DNA of 64,000 bases, taken from contig CAMFKI010000001.1 in the NCBI GenBank assembly GCA_945957365.1, forward strand, positions 124,001 to 188,000. The letters are read 5' to 3'. The notes under the pieces were generated by a model. It did no database searches and was not told where the DNA came from. It saw only the letters and a list, made by a program, of their open reading frames with translations. The position numbers and the translations under genes are program-made. This stretch comes from an uncultured Alphaproteobacteria bacterium (lineage in GTDB: Bacteria; Pseudomonadota; Alphaproteobacteria; Rhizobiales; Aestuariivirgaceae). Of the stretch, positions 1-8,903 are shown in pieces (the stretch's first letter is position 1; every line of letters starts with the position of its first letter).

Positions 1-65
1 ATGTCGGCACGCTCGAAAGCCTCATTCCGCGTCCCCTCACCTTCCCCAACTTCGTTGGGTCCCCT

Positions 66-90
66 TCCTCTCCCGCCTTGCGGGAGAGGA
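66..90. repeat. Perfect palindrome upstream of purL
   Basis: Two 11-base arms, TCCTCTCCCGC and GCGGGAGAGGA, face each other across a CTT loop. The rest of positions 1-152 shows no convincing gene. There is no T-run after the hairpin, so it looks more like a dispersed palindrome or mRNA-stability hairpin than a classical terminator. It lies about 60 bases before the purL start and could also end transcription from a gene left of the window. Confidence 0.6.
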
Positions 91-152
91 CGTCAGGAAC
101 CCGCCTGAAACGCATTTGAGATTCGCCCCCCGAGGCGCTAAAGCCCGTCCCC

Positions 153-2345
153 ATGACCCTCGCCCATGACACCAAGATCACCCCGGAGCTCGTCAAGAGC
201 CACGGCCTGAAGCCCGACGAATACGAGCGCTTCGTGAAGCTGCTCGGCCGCGCGCCGACGCTGACCGAGCTCGGCATCTGCTCGGCCATGTGGAACGAGC
301 ATTGTTCCTACAAGTCGTCGAAGAAGTGGCTGAAGACCATGCCGACGAAGGGCCCGAAGGTCATTCAGGGACCGGGTGAGAACGCAGGCGTCATCGACAT
401 CGGCGACGGCGACGCCATCGTGTTCAAGATGGAGAGCCACAACCACCCCTCCTTCATCGAGCCCTACCAGGGTGCGGCAACCGGCGTGGGCGGCATCCTG
501 CGCGACGTCTTCACCATGGGTGCGCGCCCCATCGCGGCGATGAACGCGCTGCGCTTCGGCGAGCCGTCGCACCCCAAGACGCGCCACCTCGTCGCGGGCG
601 TCGTCCACGGTATCGGCGGCTACGGCAATTCCTTCGGCGTGCCGACCATCGGCGGCGAGGTGAACTTCCACGCCCGCTACAATGGCAACATCCTCGTCAA
701 CGCCATGGCGGTGGGCCTCGCCCGCGCCGACTCGATCTTCTATTCCAAGGCCAAGGGCGTTGGCCTTCCCGTCGTCTATCTCGGCGCCAAGACCGGCCGT
801 GACGGCATCCACGGCGCCACCATGGCGTCCGCCGAATTCGACGATCACGCGGAGGAGAAGCGCCCCACCGTGCAGGTCGGCGATCCCTTCACCGAGAAGT
901 GCCTCTTGGAAGCCTGCCTCGAACTGATGGCGAGCGGAGCGGTCATCGCCATCCAGGACATGGGTGCGGCGGGCCTCACCTCCTCCGCCGTGGAGATGGG
1001 GGCCAAGGGCGATCTCGGCATCGAGCTCGACCTCGACAAAGTGCCCTGCCGCGAGGCGGGCATGACGGCCTACGAGATGATGCTGTCGGAAAGCCAGGAG
1101 CGCATGCTCATGGTGCTCGACCCCTCCAAGGAAAAGCAGGCGGAAGCGATCTTCCACAAATGGGGCCTCGACTTCGCCATCGTCGGCAAGACGACGGACA
1201 CGCTGCGCTTCGTCATCAAGCACAAGGGCCAGGTGATGGCCGATCTCCCCATCAAGCAGATGGGCGACGAGGCGCCGGAATATGACCGCCCCTGGGTGGA
1301 ACCGAAGAAGCAGCCGGTGCTCAAGGACGTGCCCGCGCCGAATGACCTGAAGGCCGCGATCCTCAAGATCGTCGGCTCGCCCGACATGTGCTCCAGGCGG
1401 TGGGTGTGGGAACAGTACGACAGCCTGATCGGCTCCAACACCGCGCAGATCCCCGGCGGCGATGCCGGCGTCGTGAGGATCCGCGGCAAGAAGGGCATCG
1501 CGGTGTCGACCGACGTCACCCCGCGCTATGTCGAGGCCGATCCCTTCGAGGGCGGCAAGCAGGCCGTCGCCGAATGCTGGCGCAACCTGACCGCCGTGGG
1601 TGCCGACCCCATCGCCATCACCGACAACCTGAACTTCGGCAATCCCGAGCGCCCGGAGATCATGGGCCAGTTCGTGCACGCCATCAAAGGCCTGTCGGAA
1701 GCCTGCAACGTCCTCTCCTTCCCGATCGTCTCGGGCAATGTCTCGCTCTACAACGAGACCAATGGCCAGGGCATCCTGCCGACCCCGGCGATCGGCGGCA
1801 TCGGCCTGATCTCCGACCTCGACATCATGGCCACCATCGCCTTCAAGACCGCGGATGACGTGATCCTGCTGGTCGGCGGCCAGGGCAGCCACCTCGGCCA
1901 GTCGGTCTATCTCCGCGAGGTTCTCGGCAAGGAGGAAGGTGCACCCCCGCCGGTCGATCTGGCGCTGGAGAAGAAGAACGGCGATTTCGTCCGCCAGCTC
2001 ATCCGCACCGGCCAGCTCTCTGCCGTCCATGACGTCTCCGACGGCGGCCTCGGCCTCGCGGTCATCGAGATGGCCATGGCCTCAGGGCTGGGCGCCAGCG
2101 TCGTGGCGCTCGACCACGAACAGCTCTTCGGCGAGGACCAGGCCCGCTATGTCGTCACCACGTCCCCCAACAACGCCGCCGTCCTTCTGGCCGAGGCCGC
2201 GAAGGCCGGGGTTGAGGTGGCGCAGGTCGGAACCGTCACCACCGAGGCTACATTGAAGATCGCGGGCGGCCCCTCTATATCTGTGGCCGATCTGCGCTCG
2301 GCGCATGAGGGCTGGTTTCCGGCCTACATGTCGGGCGAGCTTTAA
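153..2345 (+). CDS. purL: Phosphoribosylformylglycinamidine synthase subunit PurL
   Basis: This is the synthetase subunit of FGAM synthase, which converts FGAR, ATP and glutamine-derived ammonia to FGAM in de novo purine synthesis in the cytoplasm. The 730-residue length is that of the small PurL that works with separate PurS and PurQ subunits, not the about 1300-residue fused enzyme. Visible motifs include NEHCSYKSS near residue 48, ESHNHPS near residue 94 and DVSDGGLG in the C-terminal half, as in the AIRS/PurL ATP-binding fold. PurS and PurQ are not in view and would be expected further left. It is followed 12 bases later by bolA, so the three genes purL-bolA-grxD probably share a transcript. 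Confidence 0.97.
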   Translation: MTLAHDTKITPELVKSHGLKPDEYERFVKLLGRAPTLTELGICSAMWNEHCSYKSSKKWLKTMPTKGPKVIQGPGENAGVIDIGDGDAIVFKMESHNHPSFIEPYQGAATGVGGILRDVFTMGARPIAAMNALRFGEPSHPKTRHLVAGVVHGIGGYGNSFGVPTIGGEVNFHARYNGNILVNAMAVGLARADSIFYSKAKGVGLPVVYLGAKTGRDGIHGATMASAEFDDHAEEKRPTVQVGDPFTEKCLLEACLELMASGAVIAIQDMGAAGLTSSAVEMGAKGDLGIELDLDKVPCREAGMTAYEMMLSESQERMLMVLDPSKEKQAEAIFHKWGLDFAIVGKTTDTLRFVIKHKGQVMADLPIKQMGDEAPEYDRPWVEPKKQPVLKDVPAPNDLKAAILKIVGSPDMCSRRWVWEQYDSLIGSNTAQIPGGDAGVVRIRGKKGIAVSTDVTPRYVEADPFEGGKQAVAECWRNLTAVGADPIAITDNLNFGNPERPEIMGQFVHAIKGLSEACNVLSFPIVSGNVSLYNETNGQGILPTPAIGGIGLISDLDIMATIAFKTADDVILLVGGQGSHLGQSVYLREVLGKEEGAPPPVDLALEKKNGDFVRQLIRTGQLSAVHDVSDGGLGLAVIEMAMASGLGASVVALDHEQLFGEDQARYVVTTSPNNAAVLLAEAAKAGVEVAQVGTVTTEATLKIAGGPSISVADLRSAHEGWFPAYMSGEL

Positions 2346-2357
2346 GGGGACCGATCC

Positions 2358-2594
2358 ATGGCCATGTCCGCCACCGACATCGAACGCTTCATCAAGGAGG
2401 CGCTGCCGGACGCGCAGGTGACCATCCGCGACCTCGCCGGTGACGGGGACCATTATGCGGCCAATGTCGTTTCCGCCGCCTTCAAGGGCAAATCCCGCGT
2501 GCAGCAGCACCAGATCGTCTATGCCGCCCTGAAGGGCCGCATGGGCGGCGAGCTGCACGCCCTCGCACTCCAGACCAGCACCCCAGAGGACTGA
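2358..2594 (+). CDS. bolA: BolA family protein
   Basis: A 78-residue BolA-fold protein. The family pairs with CGFS monothiol glutaredoxins to bind or deliver [2Fe-2S] clusters. The DGDHY and VQQHQIVYAAL segments match the family core, with the conserved histidine used for cluster binding in BolA-glutaredoxin complexes. A GGGG-containing ribosome site precedes the ATG. Three residues later there is a second ATG, so the start may be 2364. It sits 3 bases before the glutaredoxin gene, the expected partner. The purL-bolA-grxD order is, to my knowledge, common in alphaproteobacteria. Confidence 0.9.
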   Translation: MAMSATDIERFIKEALPDAQVTIRDLAGDGDHYAANVVSAAFKGKSRVQQHQIVYAALKGRMGGELHALALQTSTPED

Positions 2595-2597
2595 CCC

Positions 2598-2918
2598 ATG
2601 ACCGACATCAACACCCAGATCGACAATGAAGTGAAAAGCAACGACGTCGTCCTCTTCATGAAGGGCACGCCGGACATGCCGATGTGCGGCTTCTCGGGCC
2701 GCTCGGTGCAGATCCTCCAGCACCTCGGCGTGCCGTTCAAGGGCATCAACGTGCTCGACTCCGCCGAGCTTCGCCAGGGCATCAAGGACTACACCAACTG
2801 GCCCACCGTCCCGCAGCTCTACGTCAAGGGCGAGTTCGTCGGCGGCTCCGACATCATGATGGAAATGTTCCAGTCGGGCGAACTGAAGCAGCTCATGTCC
2901 GACAAGGGCGTGGCGTAA
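2598..2918 (+). CDS. grxD: Monothiol glutaredoxin, Grx4/GrxD type
   Basis: A 106-residue single-domain monothiol glutaredoxin. It carries KGTPDMPMCGFSGR with the CGFS active site, the WPTVPQLYVKGEFVGGSDI glutathione-binding loop with its cis-proline, and the GGSD motif. CGFS glutaredoxins bind a [2Fe-2S] cluster bridged by glutathione and act in iron-sulfur trafficking rather than general disulfide reduction. The immediately upstream bolA supplies the usual partner. The length equals that of E. coli GrxD. A type A repeat begins 29 bases after the stop. Confidence 0.95.
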   Translation: MTDINTQIDNEVKSNDVVLFMKGTPDMPMCGFSGRSVQILQHLGVPFKGINVLDSAELRQGIKDYTNWPTVPQLYVKGEFVGGSDIMMEMFQSGELKQLMSDKGVA

Positions 2919-2946
2919 GGCCAGTCCAAACCAACCGGACAAAACG

Positions 2947-3025
2947 TCACCTCGCCCGGGCTGGACCCGGGCGTCCTTTTTGGCGGCAACGGAAAGGATG
3001 CGCGGGTCGAGCCCGCGCAAGGTGA
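2947..3025. repeat. Mosaic repeat family A, copy 1
   Basis: Outer arms TCACCT and AGGTGA close the element. Inside are hairpin 1 (CGCCCGGG/CCCGGGCG, loop CTGGA), an inner arm pair TCCTTT/AAAGGA, and hairpin 2 (TGCGCGGG/CCCGCGCA, loop TCGAG). All four stems can form together as a four-way junction. Further copies lie near 16.1, 26.9, 29.6 and 36.3 kb. Confidence 0.85.
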
Positions 3026-3050
3026 TCTCCGAGGGACGCCCCACTCTCTC

Positions 3051-3122
3051 CGTCACCCCAGCGAAAGCTGGGGCCCCGCTTCTGCCATCCAAAGCGGGGT
3101 GCCAGCTTTCGCTGGCATGACG
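3051..3122. repeat. Mosaic repeat family B, copy 1
   Basis: Outer arms are CGTCA and TGACG. Hairpin 1 is CCCAGC-GAAA-GCTGGG, the inner stem is CCCCGCTT/AAAGCGGGG, and hairpin 2 is TGCCAGC-TTTC-GCTGGCA. The order outer stem, hairpin, inner stem, hairpin is the same as in family A although the sequences differ. It fills most of the space between copy A1 and the EamA gene at 3214. Confidence 0.85.
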
Positions 3123-3213
3123 GTGACGGGGGCAGCCCGTCCTCCCCCGCATGCCTCGCTGATTGACCGCTGCCTGAACATCGGGCACGCAGGGACTCCG
3201 CATCGGATTTCGC

Positions 3214-4110
3214 ATGATCAGCATCAGGACCCGCGCCATTCTCGCCCTTTTTGCCGCCATGCTGATCTGGGGCTGTGCGGCAGTGTTCATGCGCACCCTG
3301 GCGCTCGCCCTGAGCCACGAGAACTCCATCGCGATGCGCTACCTCATCCTCAGCATGATCAACGTGACGGGTCTGCTGTGGCTCGGCACCTGGCGCATCC
3401 CCCGGGCTGACTGGCCGCGCTTCCTGATCGCCGGCCTCCTCGGCATGGCGGGCTACAACTGGTTCGTGAATGCCGGCTTCGAGCTCGTCCCCGCCGGCAT
3501 CGGCACCCTCGTCACCATGATCGAGCCGCTCCTCATCGCCATTCTCGCCGCCCTCACCCTGGGCGAGAAGCTGACGCGCTACGTCGGCCTCGGCGTGGTC
3601 CTCGCGATCCTCGGCTCCCTCGTGCTGTTCTGGCCCGACTTCACCTCCACCGCGCCGCAGACCGTTTCCGGGCGCGGGCTGTTCTTCCTCCTGCTGTGCT
3701 GCACCAGCTGGGCGATCTACACCATCGCCACCAAGCCGCTGCTCGGGCGCTATGACAGCTTCACCGTCACCGCCGTCACCATGCTGGTGGCCGCCCCCAT
3801 CATGATCGGTGCGGCGAGCGAGCCCCTGCCGCAGCTCGCGCTGCGCCTCGATGCCCGCCAGTGGTTCGAGGTCGCCTATCTCGTGCTGGGCTCCGGCCTC
3901 GCCGGCACCATGCTGTGGAACTTCGGCGCCAAGCACCTGTCGAGCACGGCGGCAGGCACCTTCCTCTATCTGATCCCCGTCATCGCCGTGGCGGCCGGCG
4001 CCCTGGTACTGGGCGAAGCGGTGACCCTCTACGTGGTGGCGGGCGGCCTCCTCATGCTCGCCGGCGTCGCCGCCGCGCAATTCGGCCCCGCGCTGCTGGC
4101 CAGGCGCTGA
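3214..4110 (+). CDS. DMT superfamily (EamA) transporter
   Basis: A 298-residue inner-membrane protein with about ten hydrophobic segments made of two EamA repeats (roughly residues 5-135 and 150-290). This is the normal size for a drug/metabolite transporter of the RhaT/EamA type. The repeat signatures are visible: TSWAIYTIATKPLLGRYD at the start of the second half and FLYLIPVIAVAAGALVLGEAV near the end. EamA proteins usually export amino acids or small metabolites, and the substrate here cannot be read. It is 4 bases upstream of a related double-length gene and likely in one operon with it and the following MFS gene. Confidence 0.85.
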   Translation: MISIRTRAILALFAAMLIWGCAAVFMRTLALALSHENSIAMRYLILSMINVTGLLWLGTWRIPRADWPRFLIAGLLGMAGYNWFVNAGFELVPAGIGTLVTMIEPLLIAILAALTLGEKLTRYVGLGVVLAILGSLVLFWPDFTSTAPQTVSGRGLFFLLLCCTSWAIYTIATKPLLGRYDSFTVTAVTMLVAAPIMIGAASEPLPQLALRLDARQWFEVAYLVLGSGLAGTMLWNFGAKHLSSTAAGTFLYLIPVIAVAAGALVLGEAVTLYVVAGGLLMLAGVAAAQFGPALLARR

Positions 4111-4114
4111 GCGG

Positions 4115-5941
4115 ATGGACCTGCGCGCCATCCTTGCCCTGCTCTTCACCATGATCGTCTGGGGCGTCAGCCCCGTCTTCTTCCGCTCGCTGTCGCTGGC
4201 CCTTGGGCCGGCCGACCACCTTGCCATCCGCTATGCGCTGGCGGGCCTCATCTTCGTGGGCGTGCTCGTCGTCACCGGCGGCTGGCGCATCGCCAGGGCC
4301 GACTGGCCGCGCATGCTCTTCGTCTCGCTTGCCGGCTTCACCGCCTACAATCTCGGATCCGCCTTCGGCTTCGAGCGCATCAACGCCGGAACCGGCAGCC
4401 TGATCATCGGCACCCAGCCGCTGCTCATCGCGCTGGTCGGTTCGCTGGCGGCACACGAGAGGCTCACCCCGGCGGTGATCGCGGGCCTGCTGATCGGCTT
4501 CGCCGGGATCGTGTTCCTCGTCTGGAACCAGCTCGGCGTCACCGGCGATGCCACGCAGTTCCTCATCGGCTGCGCCATGATCTTCGTCTCCGGCAGCTGC
4601 TGGGCCATCTACGCCGTGGCCAGCAAGCCGCTGTCGCAGCGATATGGCTCGCTGGAGGTCACGGCCATGTCGGTGGTCATCACGTCGCTCGCCCTTCTCC
4701 TGCTGCTGGGCCGGCCCTCGACCTTCACCACGCTCGCCGCCATGACGCCGCGCCTGTGGGCGGAGATGGCCTATCTCGTGCTCTTCGTGACCGCCCTCAC
4801 CATGGTCACCTGGAACTATGGCGCGGCGCGGATTCCCGCAGCGGCGGCAGGCGCATTCCTCTACCTTGTGCCGCCCATCGGCGTCGCCGCCGGCGCGCTG
4901 CTGCTGGGCGAACACGTCACCTCCGGCATGATCATCGGCGGCGCACTGATCCTCGCGGGCGTCGCCATCGCGCAGTTCGGCGGCAGGCTGCGCCTCGGCG
5001 GAGGCCTCGCGGCGCTCGCCGCCGTGCTCTTCGCCGTCACCATGTGGGGGCTGATCCCCGTCGCCATGCGCTACCTCATCGCCGAACTCTCGCCGCAGAC
5101 GGCCATGGTGCTGCGGCTCTACCCCGCCGGCCTGCTCGCCATCACCGTCTGCCTGTTCACCGGCGTCAGGCAGATCGAATGGCGCGACTGGGGGCGCATC
5201 GCCATCGCGGCCCTTGCCGGAAACCTCGGTTACCAGATCCTCGCCGCCTTCGGCATGCAGTCGGTGCCGGCCAGCTGGACCGGGCTGATCTTCGGGCTCG
5301 AGCCCGTCTTCATCGCGCTCTTCGCCGTGGCCTTCGCCGGCGACCGGCTGACACCATGGCTGATGGGCGGCATCTTCGTCTCGATGCTCGGCACCGCGGC
5401 GCTGATGCTGGGCAGCACGCTGACACCTTCTTCCGATGTCTCGCTCTTCGGCCTCGTGCTGGTCACGCTCTCGACCATGGGCTGGGGCATCTACACCGTG
5501 GTGATCAGGCCGGCGACGCGCAAATACGGCGCGCTTCCCGTCTCCTGCCTCGCCATGGCGATCACGGCACTTCCCATGCCACTCTTCGTCACCAGCGGTT
5601 TTCCACAAACCCTCGCCGCCATGAACTTGACGTCATGGGCCGCCGTCGGCTTCGTCGTGGTCTTCGGCACCTTCCTCGCCACCGCTGCATGGAACTATGC
5701 GCTCGGCACCATGGACAGCTCGATTGCCGGCGTCTTCCTCTATGTGCAGCCTGTGGTGGCGGCGATCGGCGGCATCCTGATCCTCGGCGAACACCTGACC
5801 TGGCCGCTGCTGCTGGGCGGCGCGCTCATCATCCTCGGCGTCGCCGTGGCGCAGTTCGGGCCACTCATCAGAAACCGTGTTGCACCCATCAGCAAAAGGC
5901 ATTTGAGGGAGGGGGCGGAGCCGATTATGGAGGGCTCATGA
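4115..5941 (+). CDS. Double-length EamA transporter with four EamA domains
   Basis: A 608-residue open frame encodes two complete EamA transporters in series. Residues 1-288 form one ten-helix unit and residues 290-590 form a second, starting at LRLGGGLAALAAVLFAVTMWG. Each unit contains the mid-protein SCWAIYAVASKPLS-like or MGWGIYTVVIRPATRKYG-like element and the FLYLVPPIGVAAGALLLGEH-like closing element. About 20 membrane segments are expected, against 10 in a normal family member. No stop or shift separates the halves. The first half also resembles the neighbour at 3214, so repeated duplication plus fusion is the likely history. The stop overlaps the next start in ATGA. Confidence 0.8.
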   Translation: MDLRAILALLFTMIVWGVSPVFFRSLSLALGPADHLAIRYALAGLIFVGVLVVTGGWRIARADWPRMLFVSLAGFTAYNLGSAFGFERINAGTGSLIIGTQPLLIALVGSLAAHERLTPAVIAGLLIGFAGIVFLVWNQLGVTGDATQFLIGCAMIFVSGSCWAIYAVASKPLSQRYGSLEVTAMSVVITSLALLLLLGRPSTFTTLAAMTPRLWAEMAYLVLFVTALTMVTWNYGAARIPAAAAGAFLYLVPPIGVAAGALLLGEHVTSGMIIGGALILAGVAIAQFGGRLRLGGGLAALAAVLFAVTMWGLIPVAMRYLIAELSPQTAMVLRLYPAGLLAITVCLFTGVRQIEWRDWGRIAIAALAGNLGYQILAAFGMQSVPASWTGLIFGLEPVFIALFAVAFAGDRLTPWLMGGIFVSMLGTAALMLGSTLTPSSDVSLFGLVLVTLSTMGWGIYTVVIRPATRKYGALPVSCLAMAITALPMPLFVTSGFPQTLAAMNLTSWAAVGFVVVFGTFLATAAWNYALGTMDSSIAGVFLYVQPVVAAIGGILILGEHLTWPLLLGGALIILGVAVAQFGPLIRNRVAPISKRHLREGAEPIMEGS

Positions 5942-7176
5942 CCGCCGCCAGCCGCTCCACCGACACCACCCCGTGGTACCACACCGTCACCGCGATGATC
6001 GTCGCGGGCTGCCTCGTGGCCATCGTCAACTTCGGTGTCCGCTCCTCTTTCGGCTTCTTCACCGTGCCGGTGTCGGAAGCGCATGGCTGGCCGCGCGAGA
6101 TCTTCTCCTTCGCCATCGCCCTGCAGAACATCGTGTGGGGCATCGCCACGCCCATCGCCGGCATGCTGGCCGACCGCTACGGCTCGGCGCGCGTGCTCAT
6201 GGCGGGCGCAATCGTCTATGCGATCGGCGTGCTGCTGATGGCGACGGCCGGTACGCCGCTCATGTTCAACCTCGCCGGCGGTGTGCTGGTGGGCGTCGGC
6301 ATCGCCTTCTCGTCCTTCTCCATCGTCATGGCCGCACTCGGCCGCATCGTGCCGCCGGACCGGCGGAGCTGGGCCTTCGGCATCGCCACGGCCTCGGGCT
6401 CGCTGGGCCAGTTCATCTTCGCGCCGCTGGGCGCCCTGCTGGTCACCGCCTATGGCTGGCAGCAGGCGCTCGCCGTGCTCGCCGGGCTGACGCTGCTGAT
6501 CGTTGTCTTCGCCGCCCCGCTGCTCAAGCAGAACGTCACCCCCAGCCGGCCCAGCGCGGCCGAGGCCGATCTCACCATGCGCCAGGCCATCGGGCTGGCC
6601 TTCGGCCACCGCTCCTACATCCTGCTGGTCTCGGGCTTCTTCGTCTGCGGCTTCCAGCTCGCCTTCATCACCGTGCACATGCCGCCCTATCTCGCCGAAC
6701 ACGGCATCTCGCGGGAGTTCGCCGGCTGGGCCATGGCGCTCATCGGCCTGTTCAACGTGGTCGGCTCCTACGCCTCCGGCATCATCGGCGGGCGCGGTGA
6801 AAAGCACGTGCCGCTGGCCCTGATCTACCTGGTCCGCGCCGCGATCACCGCCATCTTCGTGTTGCTGCCCGTCACCGAGGCATCGACGCTGTTCTTCACC
6901 TGCTCGATGGGCCTGCTCTGGCTCTCCACCGTGCCGCTCACCATGGGCCTCGTCACGGTGATGTTCGGCACGCGCTACATGGCGACACTCTATGGCTTCG
7001 TCTTCGTCAGCCACCAGCTCGGCTCCTTCCTCGGCGTGTGGCTTGCGGGAAGGCTCTATGACCAGTTCGGCTCCTACGACATCGTGTGGTGGCTGAGCGT
7101 GGGACTGGGCGTCTTTGCCTTCCTCATCAACCTGCCGATCCGCGAGCAGCGCCAGCCGCGCTTCGCCGCTGCGTGA
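5938..7176 (+). CDS. MFS transporter
   Basis: A 412-residue major facilitator protein with about 12 membrane segments. The MLADRYGSARVLMAG stretch after helix 2 is the MFS motif A region. Its start FGVRSSFGFFTVPVSEAHGW and overall length resemble monocarboxylate or oxalate:formate-type carriers; that assignment is an inference. The chosen ATG at 5938 overlaps the upstream stop by 4 bases, and the frame stays open further upstream only as a shadow of the EamA gene. The downstream gene starts on the last base of this stop codon, so the four genes from 3214 to 7544 look co-transcribed. Confidence 0.85.
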   Translation: MTAASRSTDTTPWYHTVTAMIVAGCLVAIVNFGVRSSFGFFTVPVSEAHGWPREIFSFAIALQNIVWGIATPIAGMLADRYGSARVLMAGAIVYAIGVLLMATAGTPLMFNLAGGVLVGVGIAFSSFSIVMAALGRIVPPDRRSWAFGIATASGSLGQFIFAPLGALLVTAYGWQQALAVLAGLTLLIVVFAAPLLKQNVTPSRPSAAEADLTMRQAIGLAFGHRSYILLVSGFFVCGFQLAFITVHMPPYLAEHGISREFAGWAMALIGLFNVVGSYASGIIGGRGEKHVPLALIYLVRAAITAIFVLLPVTEASTLFFTCSMGLLWLSTVPLTMGLVTVMFGTRYMATLYGFVFVSHQLGSFLGVWLAGRLYDQFGSYDIVWWLSVGLGVFAFLINLPIREQRQPRFAAA

Positions 7177-7544
7177 TGAAACGCTCCGGGCACCGGCTGG
7201 CCCTGGCGCTGTTCGCGGGCGTCATCGCCGTCTGGCTTGCCGGCATGGCGGTGGTCATGCGCCACGCCGCGCTGCCGCCCGAGGCCAGCGGCACCATGCT
7301 CGCGGTGTTCGAACCCGGTACGCCCGAGGACGTGGTCTTCGCCAGCCTCACGCGGGCCGACGCGCGCATCGTCAAGCCGAGCGGCCTGTCCTTCATCTGG
7401 GTGGTGGCCGGCGATCAGCCGGGCCTCGCCGGGCGGCTGCGCCGCGAGGGCGCCCTCGGGGCCTATCGCGATCTGCCGCTGAGCCCGATGCTCGCCGGCT
7501 GCTTCGCCTTCGCTGACGCCAAGGTCGCCAACCTCGCCCAGTGA
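7176..7544 (+). CDS. Hypothetical membrane-anchored protein
   Basis: A 122-residue protein with one N-terminal hydrophobic segment (about residues 8-28) that may be a signal anchor, followed by a soluble domain of about 90 residues facing the periplasm. No known family was recognised. The ATG shares its first base with the stop of the MFS gene (TGATG), which supports translational coupling and this start over an upstream in-frame one. Its position at the end of the transporter operon hints at an accessory role, but nothing in the sequence shows one. Confidence 0.7.
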   Translation: MKRSGHRLALALFAGVIAVWLAGMAVVMRHAALPPEASGTMLAVFEPGTPEDVVFASLTRADARIVKPSGLSFIWVVAGDQPGLAGRLRREGALGAYRDLPLSPMLAGCFAFADAKVANLAQ

Positions 7545-7677
7545 TCTTGGCAGCACTCCTGAGGTATAGCTGCTAACACATTGAATTCACGCGCAATTGT
7601 GAAATGTGAGGCTTGACGCGAACCGTCCCCGCTTGGCAGCATTGACCCTGAGTCTCAACAACCTGCGGAGGAATTAC

Positions 7678-7947
7678 ATGGGCGACCGGGATTTCGAACG
7701 CCAGATGCAGGGCTGGAGCCTGACCACGGCGGAGATCATGTACCGCATGCCGGATTTCAAGAATCTGCTGCAGACCTACATCTGGCAGGACTACGACCTC
7801 GCCCCGAAATTCCCCCGCCTGATCAAGTTCCTGGATTTCTGGTCGCACAACCTCGAGGGCCCGCTGGCCCAGGTGCGCGTCGCCCATGCCAGTCTCATCG
7901 GCCCGGTCGAACTCCGCCACGTCGGCGCGGAGTGGAAGCTGCACTAG
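7678..7947 (+). CDS. usg: Usg-like family protein
   Basis: An 89-residue protein matching the Usg family of alphaproteobacteria, small conserved proteins of unknown function (first named next to trp genes). Conserved features are MQGWSLTTAEIMYRMPDFKNLLQTYIWQDYDLAPKFPRLIKFLDFW and VRVAHASL in part. The frame is open from 7606, but the ATG at 7678 follows a clear GCGGAGGAATT ribosome site and begins the conserved region, so it was chosen. The stop overlaps the convergent gene at 7944 by four bases, CTAG, which reads as a stop on both strands. Confidence 0.85.
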   Translation: MGDRDFERQMQGWSLTTAEIMYRMPDFKNLLQTYIWQDYDLAPKFPRLIKFLDFWSHNLEGPLAQVRVAHASLIGPVELRHVGAEWKLH

Positions 7948-8861
7948 GCCGCCAGCCGGTCCTCGATCCACCGGGTGATCGCGCCGCGCGTCGCCAGCAT
8001 GCCGCCATAGGCGAGGCGTTCGTCGCTGTAACTGCCGAGCAGGTGGTGAATGGCGCGCAGGCTGTCGGCGTCCTGCGCGATAACCGACAGCGGGTCGGAA
8101 TAGGTGTGGATGCCGAAGGCCAGCGCACCGGTCTCGGGCAGGCGCAGGAACGTCTGCCGCTCGACGCGCAGCCACAGCGTGTCGCCGGCCCTCGTGTAAT
8201 CCTCCGCCAGCGCCCGCGCCGCCGCCTCGCCGGCCGCGATGTTCGCCGCATGCGAGCGCTCGGGGAACAGCCGGCTGGCGATCGGCGTCACGAACCAGTT
8301 GAAGCGGACGACCGGGCGGCCGGCCTGCACATTGCCGATCACCCGGTCGATGCGCGCCGCCAGCGCCGCGTTCAGCCCCGGCACCGGCTCATGCGCGAAG
8401 TGCATGTTGCGGCCGACGCAGGACACGATCCGCCCCGAACTCGTATAGGCGTTGGACGCGGCGATCACCGTGTCCTGCCCCTGCCCCTCGAACAGCACGA
8501 AGTCTTCCTCGACGAGGTCGGAGAGCGTCGCCAGCGGCTCGCGGACGGACGCAGCGATCTCGTGGCGGCTGCCATCCAGCCGGTCGAAGACCTGGGCCGC
8601 ATCGCCGCCGAAGGCGGTGGCGTGGTCCGCCAGCAGATGCGCCACGACGGTGCCCAGCAGTTCCGCCTGCGCTCGCTGCGAACCCGGCATGGTGCGGAAA
8701 TAGAGCGGCGGCGATCCCGCCAGCCGCGCCCGCTTTGCCGCCATGAAGCTGGCATGGTCCGGCCCCACGTCCAGCCACTGCGTCATGTCCATGGGCTTCA
8801 GCCCGATTTCGAAGGCTGCACCAGCCGTGAGATAGGGTCGGTGTCGTGGAGAAACTGTCAT
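7944..8861 (-). CDS. Haem-dependent oxidative N-demethylase-like protein (DUF3445)
   Basis: A 305-residue cytoplasmic protein that I recognise as the DUF3445 family. This family includes the alpha subunit of haem-dependent oxidative N-demethylase and dimethylamine monooxygenase components. Family-like segments are FEIGLKPMD, EDFVLFEG, WLRVERQTFLRLPETGALAFGIHTY and a C-terminal helical tail. Characterised systems need extra subunits for electron transfer, and none is adjacent, so substrate and activity are open. It is convergent with usg (CTAG overlap) and reads away from the DUF1003 gene. Confidence 0.75.
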   Translation of the reverse strand: MTVSPRHRPYLTAGAAFEIGLKPMDMTQWLDVGPDHASFMAAKRARLAGSPPLYFRTMPGSQRAQAELLGTVVAHLLADHATAFGGDAAQVFDRLDGSRHEIAASVREPLATLSDLVEEDFVLFEGQGQDTVIAASNAYTSSGRIVSCVGRNMHFAHEPVPGLNAALAARIDRVIGNVQAGRPVVRFNWFVTPIASRLFPERSHAANIAAGEAAARALAEDYTRAGDTLWLRVERQTFLRLPETGALAFGIHTYSDPLSVIAQDADSLRAIHHLLGSYSDERLAYGGMLATRGAITRWIEDRLAA

Positions 8862-8903
8862 CGCGCGACTATCGCCTGCCGCGGCGTGCCTGCCAAGACT
8901 GAG

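Noticed and set aside
1..108. Short frame starting at the first base
   Set aside because: It reads through the palindrome at 66-90 and is Pro/Ser/Arg-rich; probably non-coding repeat sequence.
138..2030. 630-codon open frame on the minus strand opposite purL
   Set aside because: It is the codon-bias shadow of purL in high-GC DNA: the protein is low-complexity, rich in His, Asp, Arg and Gly, and has no ribosome site. The same applies to long frames opposite alaS, recA, cckA, icd, the transporters and the dehydrogenases.
2947..3122. Repeats considered as a CRISPR array
   Set aside because: The repeats are internal palindromes of two different families with no regular spacers and no cas genes in the window.
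4052..5608. 518-codon minus-strand frame opposite the double EamA gene
   Set aside because: Composition is almost all charged residues and Gly, typical of an antisense frame to a membrane protein; no motif is present.
4756..5937. Long upstream extension of the MFS frame
   Set aside because: The part before 5938 is out-of-frame reading of the EamA gene, Arg-rich and without sense; the MFS start overlaps the EamA stop.
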